This document shows, one piece after another, positions 16,201-22,206 of a DNA stretch of 25,705 nucleotides. This DNA is from a virus, in the IMG/VR virus record IMGVR_UViG_3300010334_000236, positions 1 to 25,705 of that record. The stretch is one strand, 5' to 3'. The translations under genes were made by a program, and so were the position numbers. Below the pieces are notes generated by a model that saw nothing but the letters and a program-made list of their open reading frames with translations, did no database searches and was not told the origin of the DNA. Numbering within the stretch: the stretch's first letter is position 1; every line of letters starts with the position of its first letter.

Positions 16201-16899
16201 TGTGCTAGTGAGCAACACAGTGTTGATCTTCTGAACAGTGTCCATCAGGCTGTCTCCTGACAGTATGACCACTTCCAAGTTCAAGGTGTTTTTATTGATT
16301 ATGAGTGATCCCGTCACCCCCAAATTTGCATTAGGATCCAGTATGGGAGTTGCAGTCATACCTTGCACCATCAATTCCAGCTGGCTAGCTGAATCAATTA
16401 CTATGGGCTTGATGGCTCCCCATGCCAAGCTGCTGTTGATGTTACCATTTGATCTGAACATGCCCCAGCTGCTGTTGCCAGTGTCCAACCAATATGCGCC
16501 ATTTTTGGGTGTACCAGAAGGTGGTATGGCGGAACTTTCCAGTGCGGCCAAATCCACATCTGCTCTCATCACAAAAGCTCTGTTGGCCAATCCCAGGTAC
16601 TGGAAGGCTGCATACAGACCCCATTCGTTAAGCTCACTGCCATTCTGGGGAGTTCCAGCCTGGGTGGTGAATATGGGATTACCAAAAGTTTGTATGAGTT
16701 CTCTTTGAGAAGTGATACCATACAGCTTGTTGGCGTTCATTTTCACAGTGCCTGGTGCAATAGATGTAGTGTTACCAGGTTGCCCTTTATCTTGAGCAGT
16801 AGCTAGCATAATGAAAGGCACGGTGCCCTGTTGGCCCCCTGCATAAAAACTTTCATCTATAATTTGGACTTGAACCCCAGGGCTCACAAGATTTGCCAT
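13291..16899 (-). CDS. 18: gp18 tail sheath protein, giant 1202-aa form
   Basis: Subunit of the contractile sheath around the tail tube. The N-terminus (MANLVSPGVQVQIIDESFYAG, then PFIMLATAQDKGQPG, LYGITSQRELIQTFGNP, NEWGLYAAFQYLGLANRAFVMRADVDL) is characteristic of T4-like sheaths. So is the C-terminal core (INYLNYQLDNLAKPFLFEPND at about 1100, ELWIDIAVKPVKAVEFIYIPVRI). T4 gp18 has 659 residues, so this protein carries about 540 extra in the middle. There I see three comparable beta-rich modules at roughly 196-296, 388-465 and 478-556, probably surface domains. GAGGTC precedes the ATG, with a late core upstream. The last codons appear to come from a related phage (see the orphan copy at 11414-11491). 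Confidence 0.95.
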   Translation of the reverse strand: MANLVSPGVQVQIIDESFYAGGQQGTVPFIMLATAQDKGQPGNTTSIAPGTVKMNANKLYGITSQRELIQTFGNPIFTTQAGTPQNGSELNEWGLYAAFQYLGLANRAFVMRADVDLAALESSAIPPSGTPKNGAYWLDTGNSSWGMFRSNGNINSSLAWGAIKPIVIDSASQLELMVQGMTATPILDPNANLGVTGSLIINKNTLNLEVVILSGDSLMDTVQKINTVLLTSTNPSVKVLRAQVAERVVSYETGVPSATTAATVYNLRLVSADVDIENGIILTDSTSGLLTALGLTATPIMTVLPVSTLGTVGSVAVNAYKSMDGSNNLVTQVQMYEKIVVTTNNTTQVRWFVIGSKDTQVPGAGWCEATPTVVTGTNRSPVFTSGAQSQIRIGSNSATFVNNSTTLLELTMQLNEFFATNNMKAVATIYSQGPDSYLRIINYAGTDIALVDTRYGLFDALGIAQSQTFYGEVTGTSDVTATIYSQNTAITITVGGYSDTITVTTPGGVTATEFSNQINASSILSPYITASVITVGAVENFKIINKLGTFFTIRNGVNSMPVIPFTERSGIPCGATLGNSLIYQGYSQTVPQPRTLEQVASGNIWINTVAGNRGAVYNVKRYNSGTGTWQTKPAPLYMDDTSANMGYSSQRQIGSVYVQYDSNMTAPSTATCLVKIWNGTSWTAASSLTLNGQDIPYAQGTAIPIASPDSGTIWFNQNLRVDIMVSDGTMWMGYRNMYPATNPGGVLLSATEPSTQTDGFTPLADMDLWIDTSDLENYPKIYRYDSLNMLWTLIDNTDQSSSQGIVFADVRPNNTGLLDGSELVSDMLVSDYVDEDAPSALTYAFGTLVFNMRYSSNNVKEWRPKYLTTGQYRDRWVTVSGLTNTGAPYMGRKAQRRMVVQAMASAIVSNQEIRAEANFFNLLSAPGYPELIDELVTLNTDKKDVAFVIVDPPARLTPDGTSIQAWAINSNNAPSNGEDGLITRSRYAGVYYPWGLATNLDGNEVFVPPSVAVLRTYAFNDQVSYQWFAPAGFNRGLVSVLTSVGYLNGENEYVSVQLTQGQSDVLYENAINPIRFIPGRGLVIYGQKTLSPVASAMDRVNVSRLINYLNYQLDNLAKPFLFEPNDQYTRDAVQRTFESFMGDLVALRAVYDFAVLCDETNNTPPRIDRNELWIDIAVKPVKAVEFIYIPVRILNTGDPLPV

Positions 16900-16932
16900 T
16901 TTGACCTCATGCAGATATAACGCTTGTAGCGA

Positions 16933-16938
16933 TATTTA
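16933..16938 (-). promoter_or_regulatory. Late promoter core TAAATA upstream of the sheath gene
   Basis: The minus strand reads GCTAAATATCGC, followed by a leader of about 30 nt ending in GAGGTC and the ATG at 16899. This gene should be expressed at high level late in infection. Confidence 0.6.
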
Positions 16939-16975
16939 GCATGTGGGTTTAAAAACCAGGGTTTTTAGTCAGTGG

Positions 16976-17626
16976 TTATCCAGCGGTAATAGATTGGGCC
17001 CATTCCAGCACCAGTGTGGTGAGATCTGTTATACTGCCAGTATTTTCTATCACATGGTCAAAGTCCCAGCCCAGCCAATTGGTTTCACTGTAATGCACAT
17101 CCCGTAATTTACGCATAAAGGGTTTTATAATGTTCTGTTGCCATTCTGGTCTGTTATTCAACCAGAGTGCTTGGGAATACCATGCAGGTAAGGGATCACG
17201 CTTGACCCACACACAAATGCCCCCCTGTGCCTTGACCATGCTGAGTTCCTTTTTGAACCTTGTGTCAGTGATCACACAAGTGTTAGTGATGTGCACCAAT
17301 CGTTTGTGCATGAGATCACACCAGTGATCATCATTAAATTTACGACGGATCAAATCTGAACCAATCTGTGTCATGGCTTTTCTGGGTGTGAACTCATAAC
17401 CCAACTTTTGACTCCAGAAAGGATCTGGCTGCTCTCGCCATGCTCTGCTTTCTGGTGTGATGCCCTCCAACATATCATACTCCCAATCAAACATCACACT
17501 GATAGTTTGTTTGAGAGGATCTGCAAAACTCATGGTGTCCCAACCCAAGTGAGTTTTGAGAATTTGGCCCACAGTGTCTTTTCCATGACCTTTAAATCCA
17601 CTTATACTGATGATTTGCTTTTTCAT
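16976..17626 (-). CDS. 1: gp1-like deoxynucleoside monophosphate kinase
   Basis: T4 gp1 phosphorylates dNMPs (dGMP, dTMP and hydroxymethyl-dCMP) to the diphosphates for phage DNA synthesis. The 216-aa product starts KKQIISISGFKGHGKDT with the P-loop at about 10-18, where T4 has GVKRSGKDT. It then has TMSFADPLKQTISVMFDW (substrate-site helix), TQIGSDLIRRKFNDDHWCDLM and VITDTRFKKELSMVKAQGG, which match the T4 protein's order (GTDLI, DTR, ARAMGA). No Shine-Dalgarno site is visible before the ATG. A near-perfect dyad lies 2 nt upstream. It sits between the sheath and gp13-like genes on the same strand. Whether this phage modifies its cytosines cannot be told from this gene. Confidence 0.85.
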   Translation of the reverse strand: MKKQIISISGFKGHGKDTVGQILKTHLGWDTMSFADPLKQTISVMFDWEYDMLEGITPESRAWREQPDPFWSQKLGYEFTPRKAMTQIGSDLIRRKFNDDHWCDLMHKRLVHITNTCVITDTRFKKELSMVKAQGGICVWVKRDPLPAWYSQALWLNNRPEWQQNIIKPFMRKLRDVHYSETNWLGWDFDHVIENTGSITDLTTLVLEWAQSITAG

Positions 17627-17628
17627 GT

Positions 17629-17654
17629 GTGTATTGTGTGATCACACAACACAC
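17629..17654. promoter_or_regulatory. 26-bp dyad upstream of the dNMP kinase gene (operator candidate)
   Basis: The two 13-nt arms centred between 17641 and 17642 match at 12 of 13 positions. The central 16 bases, TTGTGTGATCACACAA, form a perfect palindrome. On the minus strand a TTGACT (17656-17661) lies just upstream of it, but no good -10 follows. No U-tract follows either, so it is more like a protein-binding site or a structured leader than a terminator. Confidence 0.45.
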
Positions 17655-17665
17655 TCAGTCAATGT

Positions 17666-18424
17666 TTAGCCAATCACAATTCCCAGGGGGACCCCATTAT
17701 CAACAAAATTCAGGATTTCAATTTCCAACTTCTCGATTTCTGCTAAACTTTCAGTTTTTAATGAATCGCCTTTTAGCGTAGCACCGCCCTGGGGACCCAC
17801 AATTTGACTGAATTTGGAGTAAGCTTGTCCCAGCATCTCTTTGCACAGAGCAAGTGTATAAGATCTCACCCAAGGTTTGGCAAATGGATCTTTCAGTATC
17901 ATGTCATCAGGCTTGACCTTCATGACCCACAATAACACACTTTCCTCACCCAAGATTTGACGCACAATGGTGAGCTTTTTGCTCACAGTGTTATAGTGAT
18001 ACATGACATCTCTACCAAACATCCTGCCTGCCTGTTCCTGGTACTGGTAAAACAATTCAAAGGTCAACAAACCAGCAGTGTATCCGCCACCTGCTCCGGC
18101 TTGCAACAGATACAAGTTTGTGTATGCCAAACTGAAAGGATCAATATATGTGCCGCCTGAACTGCCACCCAATCCTCTTCTGAACACCTGGCGCACATCT
18201 GTGATTTCGTCAGGCAGGAAATACTCTGTTTGATAAGGTTGTAGTGCTAGGAATGCATAAGCTTCTTCCACAGCATTAGAGCTACGTTGACGGTATCTGT
18301 CCAGAGCAATTCTCATGGCAGTTTGGTAGTCTTCTTCTTCCAATTCTACTTCCACCATGCTGCCGCCCAACATGCGTTTGATGTCACCAATTATCTCGTG
18401 TTTGTGACTAATTGTTGCACTCAT
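17666..18424 (-). CDS. 13: gp13-like neck (head completion) protein
   Basis: gp13 closes the packaged head and together with gp14 forms the tail-binding neck. The 252-aa product follows the pattern of T4-like gp13. An N-terminal helix reads HEIIGDIKRMLGGSMVEVELEEEDYQTAMRIALDRYRQ (T4: LKDVILRRLG...VELT-x-Q). Next come LPDEITDVRQVFRRGLGG, a glycine-rich turn with AGAGGGY, DVMYHYNTVSKKLTIVR, PWVRSYTLALCKEMLGQAYSKFSQIVGPQGGATLKG (T4: W-KLQWGQNLSKYNGMQLPGG) and a final helix IEKLEIEILNF. T4 gp13 has 309 aa. AGAAGG lies about 10 nt before the ATG, with a late core further upstream. In T4, genes 13, 14 and 15 are collinear. Here 13 is on the opposite strand from 14-15. Confidence 0.72.
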   Translation of the reverse strand: MSATISHKHEIIGDIKRMLGGSMVEVELEEEDYQTAMRIALDRYRQRSSNAVEEAYAFLALQPYQTEYFLPDEITDVRQVFRRGLGGSSGGTYIDPFSLAYTNLYLLQAGAGGGYTAGLLTFELFYQYQEQAGRMFGRDVMYHYNTVSKKLTIVRQILGEESVLLWVMKVKPDDMILKDPFAKPWVRSYTLALCKEMLGQAYSKFSQIVGPQGGATLKGDSLKTESLAEIEKLEIEILNFVDNGVPLGIVIG

Positions 18425-18450
18425 TTACATCACACCTTCTGTGTTTGATG

Positions 18451-18456
18451 TATTTA
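18451..18456 (-). promoter_or_regulatory. Late promoter core TAAATA upstream of the gp13-like gene
   Basis: The minus strand reads GGTAAATACATC with a leader of about 25 nt to the ATG at 18424. It separates late transcription of the neck gene from the early cluster upstream. Confidence 0.5.
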
Positions 18457-18482
18457 CCTATTGTATGACAGTTTCCATTGAC

Positions 18483-18767
18483 TCAATTCATTAACTTTTT
18501 GATGGCATCATATTGATCGCATACTCCCACCCAGTTCATGCGCAATAAAAATGCAAATCTGGCTGTACAAAACAACAGCACCAGGAAGCCCCAGCTGAAC
18601 ATCATATACATAATCATGGTGATCATGCTCCACCATACAGTGTTGGTGATCACATAGTTTAGCATGTGCACACAGGTGGTGGTCTTTGCAATACAGTTAA
18701 TCACAGTCAGTCTAGCATGAAACCATGCCATACATATGGCGCCCACGGTAAAAAACGCATACAACAT
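18483..18767 (-). CDS. Small membrane protein, 94 aa, unknown function
   Basis: The protein starts MLYAFFTVGAICMAWFHARL, a first membrane segment. After a polar stretch with two cysteines (TTTCVHMLNYVIT), it has a long hydrophobic stretch (WWSMITMIMYMMFSWGFLVLLFCTARFAFLL) that can form one or two more. A longer version from a GTG at 18788 is possible. I prefer the ATG at 18767 because it overlaps the upstream stop as TAATG and has GGAG at the right distance. It is the last gene of the early cluster and is translationally coupled to the gene before it. Small early phage membrane proteins often interfere with host envelope or superinfection, but nothing here proves that. Confidence 0.65.
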   Translation of the reverse strand: MLYAFFTVGAICMAWFHARLTVINCIAKTTTCVHMLNYVITNTVWWSMITMIMYMMFSWGFLVLLFCTARFAFLLRMNWVGVCDQYDAIKKLMN

Positions 18768-19189
18768 TAAAATGTACTCCAGGTGCACATGGTCCTGATT
18801 TGTTCCTCAAATTGATCAGCCGTGTAAGATCGCATGCTCACAATGGGACTGGCATGCAACATGATCACAAAAGGCATCTCAGGTTCTGCACACCAAATTT
18901 GTACACCATAAGCAGCATCGGTGACGCCTCTGCGACTGATAAAAAAATGTTCATATCCCATGGTCCTGAGTTCACTCACAATTTTAAACATATGTCTCAC
19001 ATTTAGTATGGGTGCCCCCAGCCAGTTTGTGCACACCACACGTGACCAGGGCAGGTGAGAATGCTCACATAATTGAGCACATGTGAGATCACTCACATGT
19101 GCTGCCTTTTGCGTGGCCCTGTTTGTGGAATTGGATTTGTCATACCACCACATACGAGTGAACTTGTTTGAGAACGATTTACACGCCAT
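18767..19189 (-). CDS. Early-cluster protein, 140 aa, unknown function
   Basis: No family recognised. From MACKSFSNKFTRMWWYDKSN the protein is mixed in character. It has four cysteines besides the N-terminal one (LTCAQLCEHSH, VVCTNWLG, QIWCAEPE), a helix HMFKIVSELRTMGYEHFFISRRGV, a hydrophobic strand PFVIMLHASPIV and a helix ADQFEEQIRTMC near the C-terminus. The fold looks like a compact alpha/beta protein. The ATG at 19189 lies within the end of the upstream gene (11-nt overlap). A TTG further upstream would extend it, but I see no ribosome site for either. Its stop overlaps the start of the membrane protein gene. Confidence 0.62.
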   Translation of the reverse strand: MACKSFSNKFTRMWWYDKSNSTNRATQKAAHVSDLTCAQLCEHSHLPWSRVVCTNWLGAPILNVRHMFKIVSELRTMGYEHFFISRRGVTDAAYGVQIWCAEPEMPFVIMLHASPIVSMRSYTADQFEEQIRTMCTWSTF

Positions 19190-19490
19190 TCTGTGCAGTC
19201 TGGGCCACGATTTGCTCAATCTGCCATTCTGATTCCAGTACAGGATTCAGGGTATAATTACCAATGCCTTGGTTAAGCTGCTTGACGCTGGTGATCAGGT
19301 GTGTATAGTAACTGCTACCAATCTGCCCAAGCCTGGGTCGGCGCACATATATTTTCCCGTTTTTGCTGAGATTGCTCTTAACGTAAAACCCGTTCTGGTG
19401 GTAGATACTGCCATCCGCTAGCTTGATTTTGACTTCTCGGCTAGGGCACATACCAGACGGTGTGTGCTTGATTCGATAAAGAGTGGTCAT
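19179..19490 (-). CDS. Early-cluster protein, 103 aa, unknown function
   Basis: No family recognised. It starts MTTLYRIKHTPSGMCPSREVKIKLADGSIYHQNGFYVKSNL and looks rich in beta strands in its first half (alternating hydrophobic and basic residues, KNGKIYVRRPRLGQIGSSYYT). A helical tail with VLESEWQIEQIVAQTAQNG follows. The basic first half would be compatible with nucleic acid binding. The ATG overlaps the stop of the upstream gene as ATGA, so translation is probably coupled. Confidence 0.65.
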   Translation of the reverse strand: MTTLYRIKHTPSGMCPSREVKIKLADGSIYHQNGFYVKSNLSKNGKIYVRRPRLGQIGSSYYTHLITSVKQLNQGIGNYTLNPVLESEWQIEQIVAQTAQNGV

Positions 19491-19732
19491 GTGACTTCCA
19501 TTTTACTGAATGAAACTTTGTAGATGCAATAGGGGTTGTGTGGATTTTGACTTTTCACATATTCCAGAAACTCCTCAGCATCAGACTGTGTGCCCCTCTG
19601 GATTTGACTATGATACGAGTAAATCCTCAAGTGCTCCAGATCTTCAGGATTCCAAGGATAGCCCACCACATAGTTGAACAGTGTGTCTGCATTCACAGTG
19701 AGTGTGTCGCATTTGTGATCAGTTCTGTGCAT
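19487..19732 (-). CDS. Early-cluster protein, 81 aa, unknown function
   Basis: No family recognised. The product (MHRTDHKCDTLTVNADTLFNYVVGYPWNPEDLEHLRIYSYHSQ...) contains a helix QSDAEEFLEYVKSQN and ends YKVSFSKMEVT. Its start overlaps the stop of the lysine/alanine-rich gene as TGATG, and its stop overlaps the next gene's start as ATGA. It is therefore a firmly embedded member of the operon. GGGTGG lies upstream of the ATG. Confidence 0.65.
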   Translation of the reverse strand: MHRTDHKCDTLTVNADTLFNYVVGYPWNPEDLEHLRIYSYHSQIQRGTQSDAEEFLEYVKSQNPHNPYCIYKVSFSKMEVT

Positions 19733-20745
19733 CAGGCCACCCCCATCTTGTTCCAGAAGGCCTTGACCACACTGCGGCCGCGATCCTTGCTGAGACCCAG
19801 CTTACCGCACACCAGTTCCACCATGCCTGCCTCATCCACGCTCACCTTGTTGACCCGGATCAGGTCACGCACCTGGCTGGCCACAGTGGGTGCACCTTGC
19901 GCCAGCTTGGGCTTGCGCTTGATCATGATAACCTTGGTCTCCTTGACCTTGGCGGGCTTCACCTTCGTACCCTTCACAGGTTTGGTCGCCTTGGTAGCCT
20001 TCTCAGCCTTAACCTTCACCTTGGCCCTGGCTTCCACAGCCTTAACCTTGGCTTCCACCTTCTTGGCGCGCTCGCGAACGGCTGCCACATCGCCACCCAG
20101 GGTGCGAAGCACCTCCTGCAAGGGTTTAACCCAGGTCTTGATGGTCTTGTCAGCCAATGCCTCACGCACACTCTGGGTGTAGTGTTCCACCAGGCGCTTG
20201 CGCACCTGTGCCTTGGCACCTTTGATGTCCAGGATCTTGGAGACCTGATCGTGTACATCCTTGAGCTCCACCTTGCCTGCACACACCTGCGCCCGCAAGT
20301 TGTCAATCAGGCTGTAGCAGCCCTTGTAGATCTCGTTCATGCGGCTAGCAGAAGTGGTCTCAATCTCCTCAAACAGACCCTGCTGCTTGATGTCCACAAC
20401 CACTTGGGCATCTCGCACCCTCTCCAGGGCGGTGCGGATACGTATAACAGAGTTGTTGCTGAGTTCAGCACCACGATTCACACAGTACGCAATCTTGCCC
20501 AACAGCACGCTGGTTACACCGTCCAGGCTGCCCATGTAAGACACCAGGTCCTCCAGCTTGCGCTGGACCAAAAACTGCTCCAACTCAGTGGTTAGCTCGT
20601 CCTCACTCACTTCGTAATGCACCCAGTTGAGCGCCTTGGCGTAGTCACCAGCAAAGCCAGTGGACTGATAGTTAAGGGCTGCAAAATTGGGCTCATTACC
20701 CACCATGTCACGTGCTTTCTTTTCCGTAGCAGTAAGCTTTGCCAT
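19732..20745 (-). CDS. Lysine/alanine-rich, histone H1-like protein, 337 aa
   Basis: The protein has three parts. Residues 1-210 are globular and helical (MAKLTATEKKARDMVGNEPNFAALN..., ALNWVHYEVSEDELTTELEQFL), a beginning I associate with unknown proteins of marine T4-like phages. Residues about 224-282 are low complexity and strongly basic, made of short K/A/V/T repeats (EAKVKAVEARAKVKVKAEKA, TKPVKGTKVKPAKVKETKV), like the tails of histone H1 or bacterial Hc1-type proteins. Residues 285-337 form a compact helical end with LVCGKLGLSKDRGRSVVKAFW that resembles a DNA-binding helix-turn-helix, though I cannot name it. Base composition is much higher in G+C than the neighbours (38 of 60 at 20041-20100), suggesting transfer. 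A strong early promoter and a GGAG site precede it. DNA binding is inference. Confidence 0.72.
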   Translation of the reverse strand: MAKLTATEKKARDMVGNEPNFAALNYQSTGFAGDYAKALNWVHYEVSEDELTTELEQFLVQRKLEDLVSYMGSLDGVTSVLLGKIAYCVNRGAELSNNSVIRIRTALERVRDAQVVVDIKQQGLFEEIETTSASRMNEIYKGCYSLIDNLRAQVCAGKVELKDVHDQVSKILDIKGAKAQVRKRLVEHYTQSVREALADKTIKTWVKPLQEVLRTLGGDVAAVRERAKKVEAKVKAVEARAKVKVKAEKATKATKPVKGTKVKPAKVKETKVIMIKRKPKLAQGAPTVASQVRDLIRVNKVSVDEAGMVELVCGKLGLSKDRGRSVVKAFWNKMGVA

Positions 20746-20773
20746 GTGCAGTTCTCCGTTCCGTTATGAGTGC

Positions 20774-20801
20774 ATTATAACATGGTGTGGGATTTAGTCA
20801 A
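20774..20801 (-). promoter_or_regulatory. Early sigma70-like promoter of the lysine/alanine-rich gene
   Basis: TTGACT (20796-20801) and TATAAT (20774-20779) are separated by 16 nt, with TG one base before the -10 (extended -10). The predicted start lies about 20 nt upstream of the ATG at 20745. The layout is the same as in the promoter at 21011-21038. Confidence 0.75.
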
Positions 20802-20808
20802 CCACTTT

Positions 20809-20979
20809 TTATGAAACCAACCCACGCCAGCCTGAGATAGGACTGTAACACAGAATGGGCTGAGTGTGTTGATAAATCACACTCTCAAAGCCAGCTTTAA
20901 CTGTGGCTGCCCGCGCATGGGTAAGATTATCACCCACATACACATCATACCCAAAGTTGGTGAGATGTACACGATACAT
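20809..20979 (-). CDS. Small early protein, 56 aa, unknown function
   Basis: Not caught by a 60-residue cut-off, but it looks real. It encodes MYRVHLTNFGYDVYVGDNL, then HARAATVKAGFESVIYQHTQP and ends SPISGWRGLVS. The order (short strand with YDVYVGDN, a helix, GFESVIY, then a terminal SPISGW) resembles small conserved proteins of T4-like phages whose function is unknown to me. AAGGGA lies upstream of the ATG, behind a consensus early promoter. Its stop lies next to the promoter of the lysine/alanine-rich gene. It is the first gene of the early cluster. Confidence 0.7.
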   Translation of the reverse strand: MYRVHLTNFGYDVYVGDNLTHARAATVKAGFESVIYQHTQPILCYSPISGWRGLVS

Positions 20980-21010
20980 GGTCTATATCCCTTCTCATCG
21001 TCCTATGTGC

Positions 21011-21038
21011 ATAATAGCATGTCCACATAATAAGTCAA
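21011..21038 (-). promoter_or_regulatory. Early sigma70-like promoter of the 56-aa gene
   Basis: TTGACT (21033-21038), a 16-nt spacer ending in TGC, and TATTAT (21011-21016) form a -35/extended -10 promoter. The leader to the ATG at 20979 is about 25 nt. It faces away from the late promoter of the gp14-like gene, so early and late transcription diverge here. Confidence 0.75.
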
Positions 21039-21089
21039 CAGGTTTTTGCACAAAAAATATCACATGACATCAAGCAGTGCATCCAAGCT

Positions 21090-21095
21090 TAAATA
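21090..21095 (+). promoter_or_regulatory. Late promoter core TAAATA upstream of the gp14-like gene
   Basis: CTTAAATAACAC is followed by AAAGGAGA and the ATG at 21114. It would drive the plus-strand unit of gp14-like, gp15 and possibly the nucleotidyltransferase. Confidence 0.55.
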
Positions 21096-21113
21096 ACACA
21101 AAGGAGATCTCTC

Positions 21114-22202
21114 ATGCCCCCATTAATATTCTGGAAAGGACCTGGTGCCAGAGGCAAGGATTATCAGTTCTTTGATAGACAGGCTAGTGAATACATAAGA
21201 ATTGGGGCTACGGAGATATACTGCCACAAATATCTGGGACCCACATCCACTCTGAACAGCACCCCAGATCCTGACGATAACATTTTGAACATTAGTGATT
21301 TGGTCAACTTGGAAATTAGAGACAGAAAGTATGATCCTGATGTTTATAGTTTGAAGGGTCACTACCTAGTGAGTGATTCTGAATTTGATCTCAAACAGTT
21401 TGGTCTCTTCCTAAGCTCAGATACCACATTCATAACATTTCATATAAACGACATGGTGGAGATCATGGGCAGAAGACTCATGACAGGAGATGTGCTGGAA
21501 CTTTTGCATTGGAGAGACACCAACACATTGGACTACAAGCCCATAAACAAGTTCATGGTGGTTCAGGAAGGCAGCAAACCTGCAGAAGGGTTTAGCCCCA
21601 CATGGTGGGCACATTTATGGAGAGTGAAATGCCAACCTCTCACAGACAGCCAAGAGTATCAGGACATACTGGATCAAGAACTCACAGACAGAGGAGATGG
21701 TATTGATCCCAGTTTTACCAAGCCAGATGGCAGTGCAGGTACCCTGGGAGATTTGTTGAGCACATATGACAAACAGATTGAAATTAATGATGCTATTGTG
21801 GAAGAAGCCAAACAGGCTGTGCCTTTCCGAAACTTCCAGACTCAACATTTTTATGTGTTACAAAAAGATGAGCTGAGCAGACCCGATGTTTTCAGTACTG
21901 ATGGTATACCACCCAATTCCAGCAAGCCAGTGCCCACAGGCACCACATTCCCCAGTACTTATCAAGAAGGTGATTGGGTGTTGAGAGTGGACTATGTGCC
22001 TCCTGTGTTGTTCTGCAGAACAGCCAAAAGTTGGAAAAAAGTGGAAACCAATTACAGAGCAGATTGGCAGCCAGCTGGCAGAGTGTTGTCCAGCTTCATC
22101 AACAACACAGCCACAACCACACTAGCTGACGGCACTGTGCAACCTGTTAAACAGAACTTGCGCGACGCAGTAAAACCAAAATTAGATCCGGACATCACAT
22201 AA
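21114..22202 (+). CDS. Probable neck protein (gp14-like), 362 aa
   Basis: gp14 is the second neck protein and connects the closed head (gp13) to the tail (gp15). This product starts MPPLIFWKGPGARGKDYQFFDRQASEYIRIGATEIYCHKYLG. It has DLVNLEIRDRKYDPDVYSLKGHYL, FDLKQFGLFLSSDTTFITFH and IMGRRLMTGDVLELLH (T4-like gp14 proteins have a similar strand with G-D-x-(I/L), after an entry motif with a fixed tyrosine). The C-terminal half is polar and contains NFQTQHFYVLQ and GDWVLRVDYVPP. Identification depends mainly on its position just before gp15, plus this overall layout, so it is less sure than its neighbours. AAGGAG lies 7 nt before the ATG. Almost all arginines are AGA codons. Confidence 0.58.
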   Translation: MPPLIFWKGPGARGKDYQFFDRQASEYIRIGATEIYCHKYLGPTSTLNSTPDPDDNILNISDLVNLEIRDRKYDPDVYSLKGHYLVSDSEFDLKQFGLFLSSDTTFITFHINDMVEIMGRRLMTGDVLELLHWRDTNTLDYKPINKFMVVQEGSKPAEGFSPTWWAHLWRVKCQPLTDSQEYQDILDQELTDRGDGIDPSFTKPDGSAGTLGDLLSTYDKQIEINDAIVEEAKQAVPFRNFQTQHFYVLQKDELSRPDVFSTDGIPPNSSKPVPTGTTFPSTYQEGDWVLRVDYVPPVLFCRTAKSWKKVETNYRADWQPAGRVLSSFINNTATTTLADGTVQPVKQNLRDAVKPKLDPDIT

Positions 22203-22206
22203 TCTC

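Noticed and set aside
17629-17654. Reading the dyad as a terminator
   Set aside because: There is no U-tract on either strand, and it lies directly in front of a start codon.
18767-19219. Start at 19219 for the 140-aa early gene
   Set aside because: It would need a TTG start without a ribosome site. The ATG at 19189 gives a normal short overlap.
19702-20595. 297-codon plus-strand frame opposite the lysine/alanine-rich gene
   Set aside because: A long antisense frame is expected in GC-rich sequence opposite K/A-rich codons. Its product (histidine/leucine-rich) looks non-biological, and the minus strand has promoter, ribosome site and operon overlaps.
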